64,000 bases of DNA from JADJWR01 sp963847675 (lineage in GTDB: Bacteria > Pseudomonadota > Gammaproteobacteria > Burkholderiales > Burkholderiaceae_F). Position 1 is the stretch's first letter, and each line of letters starts with the position of its first letter. Shown piece after piece: positions 37,348 through 45,569 of this stretch. The notes under the pieces are model-generated. The model worked only from the letters and a program-made list of their open reading frames with translations. It had not been told where the DNA came from and did not search any database. The DNA is taken from the NCBI GenBank assembly GCA_963847675.1, contig CAWKAP010000004.1, positions 62,001-126,000 on the forward strand. The letters run 5' to 3'. A program made the translations under genes and the position numbers.

Positions 37348-38311
37348 GTTCGGCCGCAATCCGCAGCTGAACCGCAACGGCGAGCTGCATCACCTGCTCT
37401 CGATCGAGGGGCTGCCGCGGGCGATCATCGAGCGCATCCTCGCCACCGCCGACGGATTCATCAACGTCGCCGAACGCGAGGTCAAGAACGTGCCGCTGCT
37501 GCGCGGCCGCTCGGTCTTCAACCTGTTCTTCGAGAACAGCACGCGCACGCGGACCACGTTCGAGATCGCCGCCCGCCGGCTGTCGGCCGATGTCTTCAAC
37601 CTGGACATCATGCGCTCGAGCACCGCCAAGGGCGAGTCGCTGCTCGACACGATCAACAACCTGACGGCGATGCAGGCGGACATGTTCGTCGTGCGCCATG
37701 CGACCGGTGGTGCGCCGTACCTGATTGCAAGCCACGTGGCGCCGCACGTGCACGTGATCAACGCCGGCGACGGCCGCCATGCGCATCCGACGCAGGGCCT
37801 GCTCGACATGTACACGATCCGGCACTACAAGCGGGACTTCGCCAACCTGACCGTGGCGATCGTCGGGGACATCCTGCATTCGCGCGTGGCGCGCTCGGAC
37901 ATCCACGCACTGACCACGCTCGGCGTGCCCGAGGTGCGCGCGGTGGGGCCGCTGACCCTGTTGCCCGACGGGCTCGAACAGCTCGGCGTGCGCGTGTTCA
38001 CGCGGCTCGACGACGGCATCCGCGACGCCGACGTGATCATCATGCTGCGGCTGCAGAACGAGCGCATGCGCGGCGCGCTGCTGCCGAGCGCGCAGGAGTA
38101 TTTCCGCAACTACGGCCTGACGCCGGAACGGCTGCAGCTGGCCAGGCCCGATGCGATCGTGATGCATCCCGGTCCGATGAACCGCGGCGTCGAGATCGAT
38201 TCGCGCGTCGCCGACGGCACGCAGAGCGTGATCCTGCCGCAGGTCACCTTCGGCGTTGCCGTGCGCATGGCCGTGCTGTCGATCGCCGCCTCGTCGCAGA
38301 GAATGCAATGA
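37337..38311 (+). CDS. pyrB: Aspartate carbamoyltransferase, catalytic subunit
   Basis: This enzyme joins carbamoyl phosphate and aspartate, the committed step of pyrimidine synthesis. Its 324 residues include the carbamoyl-phosphate site FFENSTRTRTTFE, the 80s-loop SSTAKGESLLDT, INAGDGRHAHPTQ, and the aspartate-site MHPGPMNRGVEI. A GTG start at 37337 overlaps the pyrR end. No pyrI is present. Its partner is the pyrC' gene that overlaps its stop (38308-38311), as in bacteria where ATCase is a dodecamer with an inactive dihydroorotase. Confidence 0.95.
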   Translation: MTSEFGRNPQLNRNGELHHLLSIEGLPRAIIERILATADGFINVAEREVKNVPLLRGRSVFNLFFENSTRTRTTFEIAARRLSADVFNLDIMRSSTAKGESLLDTINNLTAMQADMFVVRHATGGAPYLIASHVAPHVHVINAGDGRHAHPTQGLLDMYTIRHYKRDFANLTVAIVGDILHSRVARSDIHALTTLGVPEVRAVGPLTLLPDGLEQLGVRVFTRLDDGIRDADVIIMLRLQNERMRGALLPSAQEYFRNYGLTPERLQLARPDAIVMHPGPMNRGVEIDSRVADGTQSVILPQVTFGVAVRMAVLSIAASSQRMQ

Positions 38312-39603
38312 AGCTCGCCATCCGTCATGGCCGCGTGGTCGATCCGGCGTCGGCCCACGACGCCGTTGCCGACCTGTTCATTGCCGACGGCCGCATCGCG
38401 GCGCTGGGACAGGCACCGGCCGGTTTCGTTGCGGAGCTGGAAATCGACGCGCGCGGGCTCGTCGTCGCGCCCGGCCTGGTCGACCTGTGCGCACGGATGC
38501 GCGAGCCGGGCGCGGAAGGCGCGCTGAAGCGCGAGATGCGCGCGGCCCTGGCCGGCGGTGTGACCGGCGTGGTCTGTCCGCCGGACACCGATCCGCCGCT
38601 CGACGAGCCGGGCCTCGTCCGCATGCTGCGGCAGCGCTCACGCGAGGCGGCCGGCGCGCGCCTGTATCCGCTCGGCGCGCTGACTTCGGGGCTGACGGGC
38701 GACGTGCTCGCGGAGATCGAAACCCTCGCCGAGGCCGGCTGCGTCGCGTTCATGCAGACCAGGGCACTGCCGCACGACAACGGCGTGCTGCTGCAGATCC
38801 TGCGCTATGCGAAGACTTTCGACCTGCCGGTGTGGCTGCGCCCGGTCGAAGACACACTGGCCGGGGACGGCGTGGCCGGCGCGGGTCCGGTGGCCGGCCG
38901 GCTCGGCTTGCCCGCCGTGCCGGTGCTGGCGGAAACGGTCGCCCTGCATACGATCTTCGAAATGCAGCGCGAGACGGGCGCGCGGATCCACATTTGCCGC
39001 CTGTCGAGTGCCGCCGGCATCGAGCTCGTGCGGCAGGCGAAGCGCGAGCGCCTGCCGGTAACCGCGGATGTCGGCATTCACCACGTGCATCTGACGGACG
39101 TCGACATCGGGTACTTCAACCCCGACTTCCGCCTCGACCCGCCGCTGCGCAGCGAACGCGACCGCGACGCGATCATCGCGGCGCTCGCCGACGGCACGAT
39201 CGATGCAGTCTGTTCGGACCACGCGCCGATCGCCGAGGACGACAAGCTGTTGCCGTTCGGCGAGGCGGCACCCGGCGCGACCGCGCTCGAAACGCTGCTG
39301 CCCCTGCTGCTCCGGTGGGGCGAGAAGGCGAGACTGCCCCTGCCGGCGGCGCTGGCCAAGGTCACGAATGCGCCGGCGCAGATCCTGAAGGAGCCGACCG
39401 GGAAGCTGGCGCTCGGCGCCAAGGCCGACGTCGTGGTCTTCGATCCCCAGGCGCGCTGGACCGTCACACGAGCCGAACTCGTCAGCCGCGGCGGCAACAC
39501 GCCCTATTCGGGCGATGAACTGGCCGGACGCGCAATGCTGACGCTGGTCGGCGGCGAAGTCCGCTTCGACCGGAAATCGGGGTCAGACTCCAATTTCCGT
39601 TGA
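38308..39603 (+). CDS. pyrX: Dihydroorotase-like protein PyrC' (probably inactive ATCase partner)
   Basis: This 431-residue amidohydrolase-fold protein overlaps pyrB by four bases. The family metal motif DLHVHLREPG reads DLCARMREPG here, so both zinc-binding histidines of HxH are gone, although GVTGVVCPPDT and CSDHAPI remain. Such pseudo-dihydroorotases (PyrC' of Pseudomonas and relatives) have a structural role in the PyrB complex. The true enzyme is PyrC at 9203. The last residues (KSGSDSNFR) are encoded by a mobile-type palindrome at 39571-39599, so the natural C-terminus has been replaced or extended. Confidence 0.9.
   Translation: MKLAIRHGRVVDPASAHDAVADLFIADGRIAALGQAPAGFVAELEIDARGLVVAPGLVDLCARMREPGAEGALKREMRAALAGGVTGVVCPPDTDPPLDEPGLVRMLRQRSREAAGARLYPLGALTSGLTGDVLAEIETLAEAGCVAFMQTRALPHDNGVLLQILRYAKTFDLPVWLRPVEDTLAGDGVAGAGPVAGRLGLPAVPVLAETVALHTIFEMQRETGARIHICRLSSAAGIELVRQAKRERLPVTADVGIHHVHLTDVDIGYFNPDFRLDPPLRSERDRDAIIAALADGTIDAVCSDHAPIAEDDKLLPFGEAAPGATALETLLPLLLRWGEKARLPLPAALAKVTNAPAQILKEPTGKLALGAKADVVVFDPQARWTVTRAELVSRGGNTPYSGDELAGRAMLTLVGGEVRFDRKSGSDSNFR
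39571..39599. repeat. Palindromic repeat (GGAAATCGGGGTC-type) forming the end of pyrC'
   Basis: Arms CGGAAATCGGGGTC (39571-39584) and GACTCCAATTTCCG (39586-39599) flank one A, with two mismatches that are G-U compatible in RNA. I recognise this sequence type as a dispersed palindrome of proteobacterial genomes, usually between genes. Here it overlaps the last ten codons and lies just before the stop of pyrC', and may also act as an mRNA end or stability hairpin. Confidence 0.75.
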
Positions 39604-39701
39604 GTCCGTCTATCGGCTCGGACGGCGATGGGCGCCGGCACCGGATGGGCTGCACCGGACCGGCCGCGCCGCGATGATCGTCGCCAGTGCCGCTCCGGGA
39701 A

Positions 39702-40571
39702 ATGAGAACGCTGCTGGCGCCGCTGCGAATCGTGCTGCTGCTCGCGCACGTCGTGGCCGGCATTGGGATCACTGTCGTGATTTTTCCCTGGCTCGCCGTG
39801 CCAAGGCGCAACCGCATCATCCGGGCCTGGTCGAGGGTCCTGCTCGTCATCTGCGGTGCAAGACTGCGCCTGACCGGACTCGTGCTGCCGCCCGAGATCG
39901 CGCACACCGGCGTCGAACCGGGCAGCCGCGGACGCATGCTGCTCGCCAACCATGTGTCATGGATCGACGTATTCGCGATCCACGCGGCGGTGCCGAGTCG
40001 CTTCGTCGCCAAGGCGGAGATCGGTGACTGGCCGCTGCTCGGCATCCTGGTGACGCGAGTCGGCACGCTGTACATCGAGCGCGGCCGGCGCCACGCAGTC
40101 GCCTCGATGAACCATCGCGTGCGCGAGCGGCTGAAGGACGGCGAGACGGTCGCAGTGTTCCCGGAGGGAACGACCACCGATGGCCGATCGCTGCTGCCGT
40201 TTCATTCCAACCTGATCGCGCCTGCGATGGAGGTCGGCGCCGAGTGCTGGCCGGTGGCGCTGCGTTATTCGGAGGACGGCGCGCCATCGTCTGCCGCAGC
40301 GTTCACAGGCGACATCGGGCTCGTGGCCTCGTTGTGGAACATCCTGGTCGCGCGCCGGCTGCAGATCGAACTGGCGTTTCTCGAACCCGTGCCGACCGCC
40401 GGCAGTCGCGACCGGCATCACGTTGCGGAGGCGGCGGCCGAGCGCATGGCGGCGTGGCTGGACGTGCCGCCGCCGCTGGGCCGGCGCTTCAACGCCGCGG
40501 CGAACCGGGGCGGCGATAAGGCGGGCAGCGAACCTGACGCAGGCGGCGGGACGGCCAGGCCAGCGCCGTGA
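39702..40571 (+). CDS. plsC: 1-acyl-sn-glycerol-3-phosphate acyltransferase
   Basis: This membrane-associated acyltransferase makes phosphatidic acid. The 289-residue protein has a hydrophobic N-terminal helix (about 8-32), the catalytic NHVSWIDVF (HX4D form) and the substrate motif FPEGTTTDG. The start at 39702 is the ATG before the membrane helix; a GTG at 39687 adds five residues. Its 3' end overlaps the convergent apaH gene by 83 bases, and both reading frames look genuine to near their ends. Confidence 0.88.
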   Translation: MRTLLAPLRIVLLLAHVVAGIGITVVIFPWLAVPRRNRIIRAWSRVLLVICGARLRLTGLVLPPEIAHTGVEPGSRGRMLLANHVSWIDVFAIHAAVPSRFVAKAEIGDWPLLGILVTRVGTLYIERGRRHAVASMNHRVRERLKDGETVAVFPEGTTTDGRSLLPFHSNLIAPAMEVGAECWPVALRYSEDGAPSSAAAFTGDIGLVASLWNILVARRLQIELAFLEPVPTAGSRDRHHVAEAAAERMAAWLDVPPPLGRRFNAAANRGGDKAGSEPDAGGGTARPAP

Positions 40572-41325
40572 GCGCGCCGCCCCAGACGCAGCCGGTATCG
40601 ACGCATACGACGTCGTCGCGCAGCGCGAGCCCGAGGGTCGACCAGTGGCCGAAGACGACCGGCGTGCCGCGCGTGGCGCGCGCCGGGTGATCGAACCACG
40701 GCACGAAGCCGTTCGGCGCGGCGCCCGCGCCCTCCTTGACCTTGAAGTCCATCGTGCCGTCTGCGGCGACGAAGCGCAGACGGGTGAGGGCGTTGATCAC
40801 GCAGCGCGCGCGGTCGGCGCCTTCGAGCCGGTCGTCCCACCGTGCCGGCCGGTTGCCGTACATCGTGGCCAGGAAGCCGCGATGGTCGTGCGCGCGCAGT
40901 CGCGCCTCGACCTCGCCGGCGAGCGCGAGGGTCTTCCCGGCCGACCACTGGGGCAGCACGCCGGCGTGAACGAACAGTGCGCCGGCCTCCGCATGCGCGA
41001 GGGGCCGCGTGCGAAGCCAGTCGAGCAGCGCGTCGCGATCCGGTGCGGCAAGAATTTCGGCCAGCGTGTCGTCGTCGTGCAGCGGCCGGATGCCGGCGGC
41101 CACCGCCAGCAGGTGCAGGTCGTGGTTGCCGAGCAGGGCGATCGCGCGGCGGCCGAGCGACCTGATGAAGCGCAACGAATCGAGCGACTGTGGACCGCGG
41201 TTGACCAAATCGCCGATGAAGAGCAGGCGCGATGATGCGGGCAGTTCCTCGAGCAGCTGCTGAAGGCTGTCCAGGCAACCCTGCACATCGCCGATCACCC
41301 ACAGCGGCTCTTCGGCCGCGCTCAC
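40489..41325 (-). CDS. apaH: Symmetrical bis(5'-nucleosyl)-tetraphosphatase
   Basis: This metallophosphatase hydrolyses Ap4A to two ADP and removes Np4 caps from RNA. The 278-residue protein shows the metal-site motifs VIGDVQGC, FIGDLVNRGPQS, LLGNHDLHLLA and, later, VFGHWSTLG and VDTGCVWGG. A GTG start at 41325 overlaps the stop of the adenylyltransferase gene (GTGA), marking it as the last gene of the heptose operon. Linkage with LPS genes is unusual, since apaH often follows ksgA. Confidence 0.93.
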   Translation of the reverse strand: MSAAEEPLWVIGDVQGCLDSLQQLLEELPASSRLLFIGDLVNRGPQSLDSLRFIRSLGRRAIALLGNHDLHLLAVAAGIRPLHDDDTLAEILAAPDRDALLDWLRTRPLAHAEAGALFVHAGVLPQWSAGKTLALAGEVEARLRAHDHRGFLATMYGNRPARWDDRLEGADRARCVINALTRLRFVAADGTMDFKVKEGAGAAPNGFVPWFDHPARATRGTPVVFGHWSTLGLALRDDVVCVDTGCVWGGALTALAWPSRRLRQVRCPPYRRPGSPRR

Positions 41326-41807
41326 GCGCCGCGCACCTTTGCCAGCAGCGCGCTCGTCGAGCGCTCGAACTCGAACGGAATCGCCACCGTCCGTGCGCCC
41401 CATGAGCGCGCCAGCTGAGCCTCGGGGATCATCGCCATGTCGTAGTCGCCGCCCTTGACGTAGACGTCGGGTCGCATGACCTCGAGCACCGGCAGCGGCA
41501 CGGACTCGTCGAACACGGTGACCAGCGACACGCTTTCCAGCGCGGCCAGCACTGCCGCACGGTCGGCTTCGGTGTTGATCGGCCGATCGTCGCCCTTGCC
41601 GAGGCGCCGCACCGAGAGGTCCGAATTCACGGCCACCACGAGGCTTGCACCGAGGGCGCGTGCGCGCGCCAGGTAGGTGACGTGGCCGCGGTGCAGCAGG
41701 TCGAATACACCGTTGGTCAGCACCAGTGGACGCGCCAGGCGCCCGACTGCCCGCGCCAGTTCACCGCGGGCGACGATCTTCGCTTCGAACAGCGGCGGCT
41801 CACGCAT
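41322..41807 (-). CDS. rfaE2: D-glycero-beta-D-manno-heptose 1-phosphate adenylyltransferase
   Basis: This nucleotidyltransferase makes ADP-D-glycero-beta-D-manno-heptose. The 161-residue protein corresponds to the C-terminal domain of HldE. The HxGH-type motif is in TNGVFDLLHRGHVTYL, followed by VVAVNSD, RAAVLAALESV and the ISTT-like end (ERSTSALLAKV). The ATG at 41807 overlaps the gmhB stop by eight bases. The kinase half is a separate gene at 43388, so the bifunctional E. coli protein is split here. Confidence 0.92.
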   Translation of the reverse strand: MREPPLFEAKIVARGELARAVGRLARPLVLTNGVFDLLHRGHVTYLARARALGASLVVAVNSDLSVRRLGKGDDRPINTEADRAAVLAALESVSLVTVFDESVPLPVLEVMRPDVYVKGGDYDMAMIPEAQLARSWGARTVAIPFEFERSTSALLAKVRGA

Positions 41808-42402
41808 GAGCGCCCTCGCTGAGCATCGCGCGCAGCGTCTCGCTGTGCACGGCGTCGGCCAGCGAGGCGAAGCGCGCGGTGGCTTGCGGCGCCATCCCGG
41901 CCGGCGGCAGCGCTCGACCGTCGGTGCCGAGCAGCACACGGTGCGGCACGCCGGCGGCAAACGCTGCCTCGATGTCGGAGGCCTTGTCGCCGAACAGCAC
42001 CGAACGCGCCAGGTCGAGCGACAGTTCGCGGGCTGCGGCAAGCAGCAGGCCCGGCGCCGGCTTGCGACAGCCGCAGGCGCGACGGTATTCGGTCAGCGCG
42101 GCCTGCGGGTGGTGCGGGCAGTGGTAGACGCCCGCCAGCGGGGCGCCGGCGGCGGCGAACCGGTCCGTCATCCACTCGGTCAGCCGCCGGAAGTCGTCTT
42201 CGGTGTACAGGCCGCGACCAATGCCGGACTGGTTGGTCACCACGACCAGCGCGAAGCCCCAGCGGTGCAACTGCGCGCAGCCCGACAGCAGGCCCGGCAC
42301 GAACTCGAACTCCTCGCTGCGGAATACATAGCCGTGATCGATGTTGATCACGCCGTCACGGTCGACGAAGGCGGCGCGGCGCAGGCCCGGCGCGGCCGCC
42401 AT
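41800..42402 (-). CDS. gmhB: D-glycero-beta-D-manno-heptose-1,7-bisphosphate 7-phosphatase
   Basis: This HAD-family phosphatase acts between the kinase and adenylyltransferase steps of ADP-heptose synthesis. The 200-residue protein has the nucleophile motif FVDRDGVINID, VTNQSGIGRG, the zinc-binding cysteines in YHCPHHP and CGCRKPAPG, and the acidic LFGDKASDIEAA. The ATG at 42402 overlaps the hldD stop (ATGA). Confidence 0.94.
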   Translation of the reverse strand: MAAAPGLRRAAFVDRDGVINIDHGYVFRSEEFEFVPGLLSGCAQLHRWGFALVVVTNQSGIGRGLYTEDDFRRLTEWMTDRFAAAGAPLAGVYHCPHHPQAALTEYRRACGCRKPAPGLLLAAARELSLDLARSVLFGDKASDIEAAFAAGVPHRVLLGTDGRALPPAGMAPQATARFASLADAVHSETLRAMLSEGAHA

Positions 42403-43391
42403 CAGCCGTTGCCCAGCAGCCAGTCGACGTACGAGGCGACGCCCTGCTCGACGCTGGCCAGTGGCCGCGAGAACCCGGCCGCGCGCAGCAGCGCCAGGTC
42501 GGCCTGCGTATAGGCCTGGTACTTGCCGCGCAGTGCTTCCGGAAAGGGCAGGTATTCGATCCGGTTTCCGGCGACCGCTTCGGCGAGAGACAGCGGCGCC
42601 TCGCCGCCATGCCTGCGCAGCGCGTTGACGACCGCCAGCGCCACGTCGTTGAATGGCTGCGCGCGGCCCGTGCCGACGTTGTAAATGCCGGTGACCGGTC
42701 GCTCGAGAAAGAACAGATTGACGGCGACCGCATCGTCGACGTGGATGAAATCGCGCCGCTGCTCGCCGTCGGCGTAGCCGTGGCTGCCCTCGAACAGCCG
42801 CACCTTGCCGTCGGCGCGGAACTGCTGAAAGTGATGAAACGCCACCGACGCCATCCGCTCCTTGTGCGCCTCGCGCGGACCGTAGACGTTGAAGTAGCGC
42901 AGGCCGATCACCGGCGCGGTGAGCGAACCGCGCCGGCGGCGCACGATCTGGTCGAACAGGAACTTCGAGTAGGCATAGACGTTCAGCGGCCGCTCGTTCT
43001 CGCGCGCTTCCGCGTACACCGGCCCGAGCCCGTAGACCGACGCCGACGAGGCATAGATGAAGGGAATGTTCTGTGCCTGGCACCAGTCGAGCAGCTCGAG
43101 CGAGTAGCGGAAATTGTTGTCGAGCATGTAGCGGCCGTCGGAGGCCATCGTGTCCGAGCAGGCGCCCTGGTGGAAGACCACCTCGGGGCGACCGATCGCG
43201 CCGCGCGCCAGCAGCGCCCGGAAATCGGACTTGTCGAGGTAGTCGGCAATCTCGCAGTCGACCAGGTTGTGGAACTTCCCGGCGCGGGTCAGGTTGTCGA
43301 CCGCGACGACGTCGGTCCGGCCACGGTCGTTCAATGCCTTGACCAGATTGGCGCCGATGAAGCCGGCGGCGCCGGTGACGATGACGGTCAT
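42402..43391 (-). CDS. hldD: ADP-L-glycero-D-manno-heptose 6-epimerase
   Basis: This SDR epimerase gives the final ADP-L-glycero-D-manno-heptose used in LPS inner core. The 329-residue chain opens with VTGAAGFIGANLVKAL and has HQGACSDTM, the catalytic region YASSASVYG, YAYSKFLFD with the Tyr/Lys pair, and YFNVYGPREAHK. It overlaps the kinase gene (ATGA at 43388-43391) upstream and gmhB downstream. Confidence 0.96.
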   Translation of the reverse strand: MTVIVTGAAGFIGANLVKALNDRGRTDVVAVDNLTRAGKFHNLVDCEIADYLDKSDFRALLARGAIGRPEVVFHQGACSDTMASDGRYMLDNNFRYSLELLDWCQAQNIPFIYASSASVYGLGPVYAEARENERPLNVYAYSKFLFDQIVRRRRGSLTAPVIGLRYFNVYGPREAHKERMASVAFHHFQQFRADGKVRLFEGSHGYADGEQRRDFIHVDDAVAVNLFFLERPVTGIYNVGTGRAQPFNDVALAVVNALRRHGGEAPLSLAEAVAGNRIEYLPFPEALRGKYQAYTQADLALLRAAGFSRPLASVEQGVASYVDWLLGNG

Positions 43392-44338
43392 GATGCTGGG
43401 GCCTCGGCGAAGAGCTCCTCGTACGATACCGTCGCCGTGCCCAGTTTGCCGACCACGATGCCTCCGGCGCGGTTCGCTGCGGCGACTGCGTCGTGCAGCG
43501 GCCGCCCCGCGGCCAGCATCACCGCCAGCACCGCGATCACCGTGTCGCCGGCGCCGCTCACGTCGAACACTTCGCGAGCCTGCGCCGGGACGCTCCAGGC
43601 CGGCCCGTCGCTGAACAGCGTCATCCCCTCCTCGCTGCGTGTCAGCAGGAGGGCCCGCAGGTCGAGCCCGGTGCGGAGCTTCTGCGTGCGCTGTTCCAGA
43701 TCCGCGTCGTCGCGCCAGCCCCCGATCACTTCGCGCAGTTCGGCGCGGTTCGGCGTGACCAGCGTGGCGCCTGCGTAACGCGAGTAGTCGCCACCCTTCG
43801 GGTCGACCAGCACCGGACGGCCCGCTGCCCGTGCCAGTTCGATCATCCGCGCGATGTGGGCCAGGCCGCCTTTGCCGTAGTCGGAAAGCAGCACCACGTC
43901 GCACTCCGGCAGCAGGCGTCTGTACTCGTCGAGGTGCGCCGCAAGCACTTCCGCCTCGGGTGCCGTTTCGAAGTCCACCCGCACGATCTGCTGCTGGCGT
44001 CCGATCACACGCACCTTGACGGTCGTCGCCAGGCGCGGATCGGTGTGCAGGTGACCGCGGATCTCGCTTGCGGCCAGCAGCCGGCCGATGCTGCGTCCTG
44101 CATCGTCGTCGCCGACGACGGTCAGCAGCCGCGCCTGCGCGCCGAGCGCGACGATGTTGCGCGCCACGTTCGCGGCGCCGCCGAGCCGCTCTTCCGTGGA
44201 ACGGACGTGAACCACGGGGACCGGGGCCTCGGGCGAGATGCGCTCGACGTCGCCGAACCAGTAGCGGTCGAGCATCGCGTCGCCGACCACGAGGACGCGA
44301 CAGCGCGCGAGTTGCGCGGGCGACGGGGACGACGTCAT
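43388..44338 (-). CDS. rfaE1: D-glycero-beta-D-manno-heptose-7-phosphate kinase
   Basis: This PfkB-type sugar kinase is equivalent to the N-terminal half of HldE. The 316-residue protein has VVGDAMLDRYWFGDVERISPEAP-like family features (residues about 15-35), GGAANVARNI, and the C-terminal PfkB signature DVSGAGDTVIAVLA with the catalytic Asp. The start at 44338 is the ATG nearest the conserved region. It lies 83 bases after the upstream glycosyltransferase gene on the same strand. Confidence 0.93.
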   Translation of the reverse strand: MTSSPSPAQLARCRVLVVGDAMLDRYWFGDVERISPEAPVPVVHVRSTEERLGGAANVARNIVALGAQARLLTVVGDDDAGRSIGRLLAASEIRGHLHTDPRLATTVKVRVIGRQQQIVRVDFETAPEAEVLAAHLDEYRRLLPECDVVLLSDYGKGGLAHIARMIELARAAGRPVLVDPKGGDYSRYAGATLVTPNRAELREVIGGWRDDADLEQRTQKLRTGLDLRALLLTRSEEGMTLFSDGPAWSVPAQAREVFDVSGAGDTVIAVLAVMLAAGRPLHDAVAAANRAGGIVVGKLGTATVSYEELFAEAPAS

Positions 44339-44421
44339 CGAGGAAGGCTGCCGTGACACCTGATCAGGCAGGCATTGTCGCCGCGTGCGGGGCAAGGCGC
44401 GTCGCGGTCGTGTCCAAAGGA

Positions 44422-45216
44422 CTAGGAACTGGCGTCCTCGCCCGTGCGCAGGCCCCGGGTGCCGGTTGCTTCGTCAGCCTGAAGCTGCCGCACGAGGCGG
44501 CGATAGCGCCAGAAATTCGTCGACGACCACATCCGCGCCAGGCTCGACAGGTGCCAGCGGAAATGGCGCCACGAACGGTGGCTCAGCTGCTGTGCCGCGT
44601 GGACCACCTGCACCTGCTGCACGAAGGCGAGCGGCCAGCCGGCGAGGCGCAGGCGCGCGCAGATGTCGAAGTCCTCGCAGTACATGAAGAAGCCTTCGTC
44701 GAATCCGCCGACCGCGGCGAAGGCGTCGGACCGGAACACCAGGAACATGCCGGCGAACCAGCGCGGGATATCGGGCGGCACGTAGTTCGGCATGCGGCGC
44801 TGGATCAGCTCTGCGGGCGTGATCAGGCTGCGGGCCGTGTCCGCGATGCGGCCATCGGGTTCGAGCACGGCCGGCGCGGCGACGCCGGCGCCGGCGCGCA
44901 GGGCGTGGATGAGCGCGGGGAAAGGATTGCCCATCAGCGCGATGTCCGGATTGACGACGGCGAAATACTCCGTATCGCACTTGCGGAACGCGGCGTTGTG
45001 ATTCATGCCGAAACCGAGCGGAACGCGGTTGCGGATCACTTCGACCTGCGGCGAGCGCGGCCGGCTGGTCACCGGCGGAATCTCGGGCAGGTTCTGCGTC
45101 AGGATGACGCGCGCCAGCTGGGGCGCGTCGAGGCCTGCCAGGTCGGCAATCAGGGCGTCGACGAGAGCGTGCTGTTCATGACTGACTACGGAGAGAGTGA
45201 CGCGGCCCTTGTTCAT
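44422..45216 (-). CDS. Family 2 glycosyltransferase
   Basis: This 264-residue GT-A fold transferase is likely to add a sugar to LPS or another surface glycan, since it heads the heptose operon. It has an N-terminal LSVVSHEQ strand, the segment VPLGFGMNHNAAF typical of rhamnosyltransferase-like GT2 proteins, the metal-site-like VVNPDIAL, and the acceptor-side GGFDEGFFMYCEDFDICARL. No membrane helix is evident. The start at 45216 precedes the first beta strand; a longer upstream frame adds unlike sequence. Donor and acceptor cannot be told from the sequence. Confidence 0.85.
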   Translation of the reverse strand: MNKGRVTLSVVSHEQHALVDALIADLAGLDAPQLARVILTQNLPEIPPVTSRPRSPQVEVIRNRVPLGFGMNHNAAFRKCDTEYFAVVNPDIALMGNPFPALIHALRAGAGVAAPAVLEPDGRIADTARSLITPAELIQRRMPNYVPPDIPRWFAGMFLVFRSDAFAAVGGFDEGFFMYCEDFDICARLRLAGWPLAFVQQVQVVHAAQQLSHRSWRHFRWHLSSLARMWSSTNFWRYRRLVRQLQADEATGTRGLRTGEDASS

Positions 45217-45569
45217 TCTGGGTTCGGTATCAGGCGACTGGATGTCGTGAGTTATTGGATTGTTGACACCAAGACCCGGCGGTACGGACCTGATGCCGCG
45301 CCCTGGATCTTGCCGGCACTTGAGCGGCGACGCGGATGATAACGTCAGCCATCGGTTGGAGTGGGGGCGTGGCAAGGCGCGCAAACGTTGGATGCGCCAA
45401 TGCTGCCACTCGAAAAGCGGGCCGGCGGTAACAAATCATTAGCGCCCGCTAACCAATCCGCGTCATGGACGGGGGTGGAGGACGCCGAGCGCAGGACCGC
45501 GACGGGCCGTCGAAACTTCCGCTTACATCACGGGTTCGCGGTCGGCCTGTTGCACGGTCGACGCGCGGT
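45217..45569. other. Intergenic region between heptose operon and rfbD
   Basis: These 353 bases separate two minus-strand genes. No gene is supported. A short hairpin, TTAGCG-CC-CGCTAA, lies at 45439-45452. The part nearest 45216 is less GC-rich and should hold the promoter of the glycosyltransferase-heptose operon, but I could not fix its boxes. Confidence 0.4.

Noticed and set aside
39571..39599. Ordinary Rho-independent terminator for the pyr operon
   Set aside because: The hairpin lies inside the coding frame, has no T-run, and matches a dispersed palindrome type better than a terminator.
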